A DNA stretch of 64,000 bases from Boudabousia liubingyangii (GTDB lineage: Bacteria > Actinomycetota > Actinomycetes > Actinomycetales > Actinomycetaceae). A program made the position numbers and the translations under genes. The stretch lies in the NCBI RefSeq assembly GCF_001907245.1, contig NZ_MQSU01000003.1, positions 248,001 through 312,000 of the forward strand, given 5' to 3'. Under the pieces are notes generated by a model. That model did not search any database, was not told the origin of the DNA, and was given only the letters and a program-made list of their open reading frames with translations. This document shows, in pieces, positions 26,620 through 34,266 of the stretch; the stretch's first letter is position 1, and each line of letters begins with the position of its first letter.

Positions 26620-28344
26620 TTAGCGGAAGCCGCCGCCGGAACTTCCGCCGGCGGAGCCTCCGCCGCCTCCGCCACCACCGGAGCCCGAGCTGTAGCTATC
26701 ACTGCTGTTGTAGTTGCTGCTTTCAGTGCCGGATTCGGCAGCGGGTGCCCAAGAGACGGTGATGCGAATGATTCGGTCATTTAGACTGTATTTGGCTAGT
26801 TCTTCAGGGATGACCTTCTTGAGCTGTTGGTAGACGGTTTCGGTCAGGTCAAAGAGTGCCCCGTAGATTAGGTATTGTTTCCAAAGTTGCACTTCAGCTA
26901 CTTCGCGTTCGTCGATGAGCGTGAAGTCTTTCAGGTAATTCTTGAAGCCCAGTGCCTGCTGGTAGTGTTTTGCACCTGTAGGAGAGAGCCTTTCTATCTT
27001 GCTGTGCTGGAAAGAATCTCCTAGCGGAACTTTTTCGCTCAGGTGTTGTGAGGCTAGTTGGGCCTGGCCGCGTATTGCCAGTCCTGATTGGCTCTCTGGC
27101 CAGAGATCGGGGTACTTATTGCAGTATTCCTTGAGTTCGTCCGGGGCTAGCGTATTGTCAGGCCCAGAGGCATCTAGGAGTAGTTTGTAGAGTTTCTGTT
27201 CAGCCCGATCCAGCTGCTGATATTGGTCGTGGTCTAGTTGGATACCCGTGGTGCCCTCATACTTCCATTTTGAGGTGATCTTTGTGGCTTTTACTCTGCC
27301 CTCTAGAATCCACTTGAGGACGTAGGCAGTGAGCAGATGTTTTTTCATCCGAGCGCTATAGAAGGAGTCTTCGGCAAGTACCGCCATTTGCCAGATCATT
27401 TCGGGCGTATCTTTGGGCACCTGCGGGTAGATATTGGTGTCTTTGAAGGTATCGGGAAGTAGATTTTCTTTTCGGCGCGCCGTTTCTGTCCGCTGCTTTT
27501 TGGACTTATACCGAGACCTTAACGGTAGGCCAATAATTGCGCCGGCGGCACCTAGGGCCAGCAGGATCCCTCCGCCCCAAAGGAGCGGCTTGGGAATGTC
27601 GTTCTTATTGGGGTCGGTGGTATTGGAGATTTCTAGGGTCTCTAGATAGGTTTGATCAACGTTGGTTTTGGTGTCGAAGGTTCCGGCTGGAAGCTTTGCT
27701 AGGACCACCAGGTATTCGCTGCTTAAAAGCGCACGGTCACTTCTTAAAAGTATCTGGTTGTTTTGGTAGGTATGGTAGGCGTAATTTCCGTATACGCGAA
27801 TGTCTTCGACGGTTTTGGGGCCGAATTTGGGGGATTTAATGACGTACTGGTAACCCTGCGGGAGGGCGGAAAGGTGGTCATTTAGGAACTGCCAGTTAAT
27901 TACTTGGGCGTCCTTTAGGTTCATGATGAAGTTGGTGACGGTGTATTCCAAGGTGTAGGTGTGCATGCCTCTGGTGCCACGTCCCCAGCCGAGTTCGATC
28001 GTGCCGTAACCTTTCACGACCCCGTACTTTTGGTATTTTTTATCCCAGTCTGCCTTAGGTTTCCAGTTGGGCTCAAAGGTGTAGGGTGTGCCGTTTTCTG
28101 AGACTTTGTAGTCTCTGATCTCCATGGTTTTGGGCAGGCGTCCTAAACGCTTAAAGATTTCACTGCCGGTGCCGTCCTCGTAGACGGTCCATTCTTCGGT
28201 GAAGTGAGCGTTGCCGTTCGGAGCAATCTCGACGGTGACCTTTAGGTCAGCTAGGTCGCGGCTGGCCCAGGCAGCTGGAACTACACCCAGAGCAGTACTA
28301 AGAAATAGTACGAGGGCGCCTAGTAGGGCTTTACTTTTTTGCAC
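26620..28344 (-). CDS. DUF2207 membrane protein, copy 1 of 3
   Basis: 574 residues. Signal peptide (1-28), then the extracytoplasmic DUF2207 domain (VTVEIAPNGNAHFTEEWTVYEDGTG to about 250), one membrane helix (about 253-275), a cytoplasmic second half (KENLLPDTFK..., KKHLLTAYVLKWILEGRVK) and a Gly/Ser-rich tail ending GGSSGGGFR, as is typical of the family. Function of the family is unknown. GTG start with AGGA upstream. 24 bp separate it from copy 2. Many DNA stretches are nearly identical in copies 1 and 2. Confidence 0.9.
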   Translation of the reverse strand: MQKSKALLGALVLFLSTALGVVPAAWASRDLADLKVTVEIAPNGNAHFTEEWTVYEDGTGSEIFKRLGRLPKTMEIRDYKVSENGTPYTFEPNWKPKADWDKKYQKYGVVKGYGTIELGWGRGTRGMHTYTLEYTVTNFIMNLKDAQVINWQFLNDHLSALPQGYQYVIKSPKFGPKTVEDIRVYGNYAYHTYQNNQILLRSDRALLSSEYLVVLAKLPAGTFDTKTNVDQTYLETLEISNTTDPNKNDIPKPLLWGGGILLALGAAGAIIGLPLRSRYKSKKQRTETARRKENLLPDTFKDTNIYPQVPKDTPEMIWQMAVLAEDSFYSARMKKHLLTAYVLKWILEGRVKATKITSKWKYEGTTGIQLDHDQYQQLDRAEQKLYKLLLDASGPDNTLAPDELKEYCNKYPDLWPESQSGLAIRGQAQLASQHLSEKVPLGDSFQHSKIERLSPTGAKHYQQALGFKNYLKDFTLIDEREVAEVQLWKQYLIYGALFDLTETVYQQLKKVIPEELAKYSLNDRIIRITVSWAPAAESGTESSNYNSSDSYSSGSGGGGGGGGSAGGSSGGGFR

Positions 28345-28368
28345 TTTGATCCTGCTTTCAAATTTGGG

Positions 28369-30099
28369 TTAGCGGAACCCGCCGCCTGAACTTCCACCGG
28401 CGGAGCCGCCTCCGCCTCCTCCGCCTCCGCCGCTGCCGAAGCCAAAGCCAGAGCTGTTAACGTCGGAAAAGGCGCTTTCTGTTCCGGTTTCGGCGTACTT
28501 AGCCCAAGTGGTGGAAACGTGGATAACTGCTTCAGTTAGATTATATTTGGATAGTTCTTCGGGCATGATTTTTTTGAGCTGCTGATAGACGGTTTTGGTT
28601 AGATCAAAAAGCGCCCCGTAGATCAGGTATTGTTTCCAGAGGTGCACTTCAGCTACCTCACGCTCATTTATGAGGGTGGATTGAGCAAGGTAATTCTTAA
28701 ACCCAAGTGCCTGCTGGTAGTGTAGTGCCCCCTGTTGTGAGAGTCGTTCTATCTTTGCCTTCTTAAAAGAACCTCCAAGTGGTACTTCTTCGCTTAGTGA
28801 CCGGGTGCTCAGTAGTACCTTGCCGCGGTCTGCTAGACCTGAAGTGCTATTCGGCCACCTTTTGGGGTGCCGCTGGCAAAATTCTCTAAGGTCGTATGTT
28901 TCTAGGATATGTTCAGAATCGGAAGCATCTAGGAGTAGTTTGTAGAGCGTGCCTTCTGCATGATCCATCTGTTTGAGTTGAGCCGGATCTAGTTGTAGTC
29001 CTTCAATAATTCCTCTTGCTGCCTGTGTTTTAGAACCAGCAACTTTTACTCGACCTTCTAGAATCCACTTGAGGACGTAGGCAGTGAGTAGATGTTTTTT
29101 CATCCGCGTGCCATGGACGTGGTCGTCGGCAAGTAGAGCCATTTGCCAGATCATTTCGGGCGTATCTTTGGGTACTTGGGGGTAAATATTGGTTTCTTTA
29201 AAGGTGTTGGGAAGTAGAGTTTCTTTTCGGCGCGCCGATTCTGCAGTTTGCCTCTTGGACACAAATTTAGACCTGATATGTATGCCAATTAAGACGCTGG
29301 CGGCACCTAGGGCCGTGAGGATATCCCAACTCCAAGGGAGTAGTTTGGTAAAGATATCCTCATCGGGGTCGGTGGTATTGGAGATTTCCAGCGTCTCTAG
29401 ATAGGTTTGATTAACGTTGGTTTTGGTGTCGAAGGTTCCGGCTGGAAGCTTTGCTAAGAGTACTAGGTATTCGACTTCTAATAGCCTATGGTCGTTTTTT
29501 AAAAGTATCTGATTATTTTGGTAGGTACGGTGGGGGTCATTTCCGTAAACATGAATTTCTTCAACGGTTTCGGGGCCAAATTTGGGGGACTTAATGACGT
29601 ACTGGTAACGCTGTGGTCGGGCGGAGAGGTGGTCATTTAGGAACTGCCAGTTGATTACTTGGGCGTCCTTTAGGTTCATGATGAAGTTGGTGACGGTGTA
29701 CTCCATCTTATAGGTGTGCACTCCCATCTTTCCACGGCCCCAACCAAGTTCTATCTTGTTGAAGCCCTTTACGATCCCATACTTTTGGTATTTCTCTTCC
29801 CAAGGTGCGCTTGGGCGCCATTTGGGTTCAAAAGTGTAGGGTGTGCCATCTTCTGAGACTTTGTAGTCTATGATTTCCATGGTTCTGGGTAGGCGCCCTA
29901 GTCGTTTAAAGACTTCAGTGCCGGTGCCGTCTTCAAAGACGGTCCATTCTTCGGTGAAGTGAGCACTACCGTTGGGAGCAATCTCGACGGTGACTTGCAG
30001 GTCCCTTAGGTTCCGGTCTGCCCAAGCAGGTGGAACTGCACCCAGAGCGATACTAATAAATAGTACGAGGGCGCCTACTAGAGCTTTGCTTTTTTGCAC
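28369..30099 (-). CDS. DUF2207 membrane protein, copy 2 of 3
   Basis: 576 residues and the closest relative of copy 1: the signal peptide differs by only a few residues and the GTG start, leader and intergenic 24 bp are nearly the same. Domain order as in copy 1. The middle part (about residues 395-430) differs most. The tail is a run of glycines ending SSGGGFR. The similarity at DNA level suggests a recent duplication or gene conversion. Confidence 0.9.
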   Translation of the reverse strand: MQKSKALVGALVLFISIALGAVPPAWADRNLRDLQVTVEIAPNGSAHFTEEWTVFEDGTGTEVFKRLGRLPRTMEIIDYKVSEDGTPYTFEPKWRPSAPWEEKYQKYGIVKGFNKIELGWGRGKMGVHTYKMEYTVTNFIMNLKDAQVINWQFLNDHLSARPQRYQYVIKSPKFGPETVEEIHVYGNDPHRTYQNNQILLKNDHRLLEVEYLVLLAKLPAGTFDTKTNVNQTYLETLEISNTTDPDEDIFTKLLPWSWDILTALGAASVLIGIHIRSKFVSKRQTAESARRKETLLPNTFKETNIYPQVPKDTPEMIWQMALLADDHVHGTRMKKHLLTAYVLKWILEGRVKVAGSKTQAARGIIEGLQLDPAQLKQMDHAEGTLYKLLLDASDSEHILETYDLREFCQRHPKRWPNSTSGLADRGKVLLSTRSLSEEVPLGGSFKKAKIERLSQQGALHYQQALGFKNYLAQSTLINEREVAEVHLWKQYLIYGALFDLTKTVYQQLKKIMPEELSKYNLTEAVIHVSTTWAKYAETGTESAFSDVNSSGFGFGSGGGGGGGGGSAGGSSGGGFR

Positions 30100-30123
30100 T
30101 TTGATCCTGCTTTCCAGTTTGGG

Positions 30124-31872
30124 TTAGCGGAATCCGCCACCCGAACTGCCGCCGAAGGAACCGCCTCCGCCGCTGCTGAAGCTTCCGCCACCGCCACTGC
30201 TTCCTCCACTTCTGGAGGATGTGGATGTGTAACCATCGAATGCCGAGTTTGACCAGGAGCGAGAGGTGCTGACCGTGGTGCTTGAAATCTGGTGGGTGAC
30301 CAGCAATTCGGGGATGACTCGTTTGAGCTGGTCGTAGACCTGTTCGGCCATTCCGAAGGCCGCGGCGTAGATCAGGTAGTTTTTCCAGAGTCCCACTTCG
30401 ATTAGTTCACGCTCATCGATAATCGTAAAGTTCTCTAGATAGTGTTTGAACCCAATGACTTGTTGGTATCGTTTGATGCCAGCATAAGTGAGTACGTCGG
30501 TCTTTTTGCTGGTGTTGAAAATCCCGTAATTGACCTCTCTGGATAGGTATTCATTATCTATCTGTTGTTTTCCTAGCGCGCGAATACCCTCCTGAGCACT
30601 TTCCCATTCCTTAGGATGTCGACGGCAGTATTCCTGCAACTCTTTATCTTCTAGTAGGTAGTTATCGCCGGAGGCGTCTAATAGTAGTTCATAGAGTTTG
30701 ATTTCGGACTCTTCTAAATGACTCAGCGCCATTGGATCTAAATGCAGGGGGATCGAGGTTCGGCCAAGCCAGTGAGTCTCTTCCATACCAGGTTTAACGT
30801 GGCCTTCCATAATCCACTTCAAGATATATGACGAAAGAAAAGATTTCTGGATTGTGAATTCGAGCTTGGTGTCTCCGGCGAATTCTGCCAGGCGCCACAT
30901 GGTCCCTTGGTCGGCGTCGGGAAGGTCTTTTGAAATGTAGTTCTCAAGATCGAGGTCTTGTTCTTGAAGCTTACTTCGTCGCGCATTGGTTTCTGCGGGG
31001 GACTTGAAATTTATCTTTTTGCGTGCGAAACGAGCTAGGTAATAGATCGAATAATACGCTAAGAATGGCGCTAGAAAGCCAATGAACCAACCTAAATAGT
31101 TGACGAATTTACTCCGTTCGCTTCTTGGCAGGGGAGCGTCGCTGATTTTATTGGCTTCGTCCTTGGTTTCTTCCCAAGTCTGACTAAGGTTAGTTTTGGT
31201 ATTGAACGTTCCCTTGGGGAGCTTCGCTAGGACTACTAAGTACTGGGAAGAGTCTAGAGGCTCGTTTGGGCTAATGAGGATTTCATTGTTTTGGTACTCA
31301 TTAGAGGTGCGGGTTCCGAAGGTTTGAATTTCGGTGACCGTTTCGGGTCCGAATTTGGGTGATTTGATGGTGTATTGGTAGTTCGTGGGGATCGCAGAGA
31401 GGTTGCTGTTCAGTAGCTGCCAGTTGATTGCTTGGGCGTCTTTGAGGTTTACGATGAAGTTGGTGACGGTGTACTCCATGGTGTAGGTGTGGACGCCTAC
31501 TTCGCCGCGTCCCCAGCATAGTTCGGTGGCGTCGCCATCGTGGACAATCCCGTATTGTCCTTTTTTGTTTTCCCATCTGTCACTAGGTTGCCACTTTTCT
31601 TTTTCGAAATACGGGATACCATCTGCGGAAACCTTGAAATCAGTGATTTCCATGTTTTTGTGTAGGCGTCCGAGTCGTTTGTAGAGTTCGGTGCCGGTGC
31701 CGTCTTCGCTGACGAGCCATTTTTCGGTGAAGTGGGCGTTACCGTCTTCGTCAATTTCAATGGTGATGGTCAGGTCTTCAAGGCTTCGGGCCCATGCCTG
31801 GGGGACTGCCCCTAGGGACATGCCAAAGAATAAGACGAGGGCGATTAGTATCGCCTTAGTTTTGCGCACCAT
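30124..31872 (-). CDS. DUF2207 membrane protein, copy 3 of 3
   Basis: 582 residues. Same plan, but clearly older divergence: the extracytoplasmic domain starts LTITIEIDEDGNAHFTEKW, and the cytoplasmic half has KSFLSSYILKWIMEGHVK and GIKRYQQVIGFKHYLENFTIIDERE. The tail has Ser/Gly repeats ending GGSSGGGFR. ATG start. It is the most 5' of the three, so a shared promoter probably lies in the 59 bp upstream of it or further upstream. Confidence 0.9.
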   Translation of the reverse strand: MVRKTKAILIALVLFFGMSLGAVPQAWARSLEDLTITIEIDEDGNAHFTEKWLVSEDGTGTELYKRLGRLHKNMEITDFKVSADGIPYFEKEKWQPSDRWENKKGQYGIVHDGDATELCWGRGEVGVHTYTMEYTVTNFIVNLKDAQAINWQLLNSNLSAIPTNYQYTIKSPKFGPETVTEIQTFGTRTSNEYQNNEILISPNEPLDSSQYLVVLAKLPKGTFNTKTNLSQTWEETKDEANKISDAPLPRSERSKFVNYLGWFIGFLAPFLAYYSIYYLARFARKKINFKSPAETNARRSKLQEQDLDLENYISKDLPDADQGTMWRLAEFAGDTKLEFTIQKSFLSSYILKWIMEGHVKPGMEETHWLGRTSIPLHLDPMALSHLEESEIKLYELLLDASGDNYLLEDKELQEYCRRHPKEWESAQEGIRALGKQQIDNEYLSREVNYGIFNTSKKTDVLTYAGIKRYQQVIGFKHYLENFTIIDERELIEVGLWKNYLIYAAAFGMAEQVYDQLKRVIPELLVTHQISSTTVSTSRSWSNSAFDGYTSTSSRSGGSSGGGGSFSSGGGGSFGGSSGGGFR

Positions 31873-31931
31873 CGCAGCTACTTTCGTTTTTGAGGATATT
31901 TTAGCGGAATCCCCCTACTTGAAGAAACAGT

Positions 31932-32669
31932 TTACTGCCATAATACTGGCTGGATACTCCGATCTGGAGCTCGCCATTTTGCTTCGCATCGGAATTGAAT
32001 TAAGAACTCTCCGGCTGTCGGGCCTGTTACTACGCGCACGAACCAAGGGGTTAACCGTTCATATCCTTGGATTTCAGCATCTAGTAGAGTAGTTGATAGT
32101 CTGTATTCAATTGCCAGTGGACTGAACCAACCTCCGCCTGATTCTTCAAATACACCAAATTCTTTCTCTTCCTGGTCAAGATACTCATTGAAACTTGTAT
32201 ATGCGGAACGTTCAAAACGGTCAGAATCAAAAGAACGCTTATCTCTTTCTTCACTTAAGAAAAATTTCGGGTCGTCGATAATTCCCAGCCCATTGTCAAA
32301 GAGTTTGCTCCTACAAAAATAACTAAAACCACCATGGTCTTGGTCGTATTGGAACAGAATGTAGGTTGACGTTGGTGAGGGTAAATTGCCTACGTAACTT
32401 AGGTGCAGCTTATCGGTGCTGTTTTCGGGAGTAAACGAATCATAGGGTCTGGGAGTGATCCGAGGGGTCGTGATTCGCCACCAATCATTCATTCCGCCTA
32501 GTACATTAGGATCCTTGCTAAGGGCGGAAGATACTATCGCGACGAAGTCTTCAGCACGTATCGCAGGAAAATTACTTTCTTCAACTTGACTCTTGAAGTT
32601 TGCGGACACTTTTTCTTGCTCATTGATACGAGAAACTTTCCCTTTAATAAGATCGAATAATAGTTTCAA
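31932..32669 (-). CDS. Hypothetical protein
   Basis: 245 residues, probably soluble, not recognised. It has no signal peptide or membrane helix. It contains a run of aromatic and acidic residues (STYILFQYDQDHGGFSYFC) and ends PDRSIQPVLWQ. The start is TTG 32669, which is set by a perfect AGGAGG 7 bases upstream. It sits between the HIRAN-like gene and the DUF2207 genes on the same strand. Base composition is more AT-rich than the core genes. No function is proposed. Confidence 0.7.
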   Translation of the reverse strand: MKLLFDLIKGKVSRINEQEKVSANFKSQVEESNFPAIRAEDFVAIVSSALSKDPNVLGGMNDWWRITTPRITPRPYDSFTPENSTDKLHLSYVGNLPSPTSTYILFQYDQDHGGFSYFCRSKLFDNGLGIIDDPKFFLSEERDKRSFDSDRFERSAYTSFNEYLDQEEKEFGVFEESGGGWFSPLAIEYRLSTTLLDAEIQGYERLTPWFVRVVTGPTAGEFLIQFRCEAKWRAPDRSIQPVLWQ

Positions 32670-32710
32670 CTTGGAGCCTCCTAGACTCTAGTGATTCTTT
32701 GAAGTCGTTT

Positions 32711-33877
32711 TTATTTTAGGATTCGTGGGAAATTTTCCTGAAGATAATTCATGTCTCGCTTAATTCTGCTTTTCTGGGTAGGGGATAGCCTTTTAGCTTT
32801 CCAAGGGGTGTACTTGTAGTTGCGAGCATCGATTACCCGTTGCGGATATAAATTTGGTTCTAGGTAGAAACGTCCATCAGAAATCAGTTTTTCAACTGTA
32901 CTTAGGCTAACCCTTAGAATATTTGCTATCTCTTTATGGGTTTTTCCTTCTTTTGCCATATTTACTGCATGAATACATCGATCTACGCGTGAAGTTTTAG
33001 ATTGCTTATTCTTAGTGGAAGTCGCAATAGTGAGTCCGGCATTTTGCGCAACAGATTTAATCGTGCTTGTAGAAGCATGAAGTTGTCTTGCTATATGGGT
33101 TAGTAGCATTCCCGAATTAATCGCTTCAATAATTTGTTCTCGTCGTTTTTTAGTAAGTTCTTCATGTCTTAGCATTCTTTGTTCTTGAAAGAAATCATAG
33201 AGTTGCTTAGGTAGTTGAGATGTATCTCGAGTGTCTGGGATACCTGCCTCAGGGATTTGAGTGCGGACTTTTTGAAGCCAACGTCCAAGTTTTTTATTTT
33301 CGTAAAGGTCTGTTCCGATTAGGCTCGATTTGATCTCGTCTGGAGCCTCTTGCCAGACTTCCGTTAGCCTCTGTTTTACCAGTTTCCAGTCGGTGTCTTT
33401 TTCTAGGATGCTTACTGTTGGTAGGGCAACGTATGCATGGAACTCATATTCATTGGCAAGAATTCTTCGTTGGCTTGGGGATGCGTTGGCTAATCGTGCC
33501 TCATCGAATTCTCCACCTTTGAAACGTACAAGGGCGGGGCATTCTATCTCCATTCCCCTTAGCTCCAAGTAATTAATGTGCCACTGCATTTTGTACGCCA
33601 CCGTTCTGTGTACGTAGCCTAGGAGTCTACCTTCCCAGCGGATCCCGATTGCACGTTTGTCGTATTTATTGTTCGGATCAGTTCTTAAGGTTACCTGTAT
33701 ACGAACTTCGTCGGTCTGGTTTCGAAGGGCAATACGTTTTAGATAATCAAAGTTCGTTTGGTAAAAGTATGCGCCTCGCATATGTGCCCAATACCAAGAT
33801 CTGGTTGACATATTAGAATAGTATGTTTCAACTGGTGGGCTGTCGTAGGCACTACTATCAGCAAAAGAAATCTTCAT
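32711..33877 (-). CDS. HIRAN-like / helix-turn-helix putative DNA-binding protein
   Basis: 388 residues. The N-terminal part contains LRTDPNNKYDKRAIGIRWEGRLLGYVHR, the pattern of HIRAN domains (DNA-end binding). The C-terminal half holds two resolvase/LuxR-like helix-turn-helix segments: LLTHIARQLHASTSTIKSVA and THKEIANILRVSLSTVEKLI. The end is basic. It is AT-rich compared with the core genes. ATG 33877 with AGGA upstream is preferred. A perfect palindrome lies about 50 bp upstream. It may be a regulator or part of a DNA-processing or defence function; no nuclease or helicase motif is present. Confidence 0.65.
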   Translation of the reverse strand: MKISFADSSAYDSPPVETYYSNMSTRSWYWAHMRGAYFYQTNFDYLKRIALRNQTDEVRIQVTLRTDPNNKYDKRAIGIRWEGRLLGYVHRTVAYKMQWHINYLELRGMEIECPALVRFKGGEFDEARLANASPSQRRILANEYEFHAYVALPTVSILEKDTDWKLVKQRLTEVWQEAPDEIKSSLIGTDLYENKKLGRWLQKVRTQIPEAGIPDTRDTSQLPKQLYDFFQEQRMLRHEELTKKRREQIIEAINSGMLLTHIARQLHASTSTIKSVAQNAGLTIATSTKNKQSKTSRVDRCIHAVNMAKEGKTHKEIANILRVSLSTVEKLISDGRFYLEPNLYPQRVIDARNYKYTPWKAKRLSPTQKSRIKRDMNYLQENFPRILK

Positions 33878-33925
33878 TTTGATCCTAAAAGCCAACTCTG
33901 AACCAATAGAGCTTAGTTTAGTAGA

Positions 33926-33940
33926 TCGTATTAAATACGA
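33926..33940. promoter_or_regulatory. Palindrome upstream of the HIRAN-like gene
   Basis: TCGTATT-A-AATACGA is a perfect 7-1-7 dyad, 49 bp before the start codon. It is a candidate operator, possibly for the HTH protein itself. Confidence 0.5.
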
Positions 33941-34016
33941 ACAGAAGCTTCAAACTGGAGATAAGCGCAGTCAAAGGGTGGAAGCGAAAGTAGCGAATAT
34001 TGTGATTTCTGATTGT

Positions 34017-34161
34017 CGAAAAATTGGTGAATGGGCCCGAGGTAACCGCTCGGGCCCATTCTTTTGAAACGTAGGAGAGAGAATACCGGTTGGTATCTCG
34101 AGGCCGCTGGTTGGGAAACCCTCGCAGCGGCCCCGCCTGGGGTGACCCAGGTCTCCCTCCC
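34017..34161 (-). ncRNA. Candidate structured RNA divergent from clpB
   Basis: Read on the minus strand, this region folds into a closed multibranch shape. P1 pairs 34152-34160 with 34074-34082; P2 is CCUGGG-UCAC-CCCAGG (34136-34151); P3 is a 10-bp stem (34125-34134 with 34100-34109); P4 is AUACC-AACC-GGUAU (34083-34096). A strong terminator stem (34031-34041 with 34049-34059) follows, then a U run. Three pairs are G-U on this strand and A-C mismatches on the plus strand, so the minus strand is the RNA. A promoter TTGACA-N17-CACAAT sits directly in front. It matches no RNA family I know. It could instead be a leader that attenuates the HIRAN-like gene. Confidence 0.6.
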
Positions 34162-34168
34162 AAAAACT

Positions 34169-34197
34169 ATTGTGACCTAAATCGCATCACTTGTCAA
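34169..34197 (-). promoter_or_regulatory. Promoter of the candidate RNA
   Basis: On the minus strand: TTGACA (34192-34197), 17-bp spacer, CACAAT (34169-34174), with a start expected at the GGGAGGG run near 34161. It abuts the HAIR site of clpB, so HspR may control both directions. Confidence 0.6.
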
Positions 34198-34198
34198 C

Positions 34199-34219
34199 CT
34201 TGAGTGGAATAGACTCAAC
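34199..34219. promoter_or_regulatory. HspR operator (HAIR) between clpB and the RNA candidate
   Basis: CTTGAGT-N7-ACTCAAC differs from the HAIR consensus by one base. It lies 48 bp before the clpB start codon. Confidence 0.9.
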
Positions 34220-34266
34220 TTTGGGGTTGTTGTACTTGTTAGACTAAATAACAGGAGGTTCAACCC

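Noticed and set aside
26571-26780. N-terminal extension of the lipoprotein gene
   Set aside because: It reads through the Gly-rich tail region of the DUF2207 gene in another frame; the ATG at 26570 has a ribosome site and gives a proper lipobox.
33879-34067. Small plus-strand protein upstream of clpB
   Set aside because: The frame runs through a palindrome and the terminator stem, lacks a ribosome site and overlaps the start of the divergent gene.
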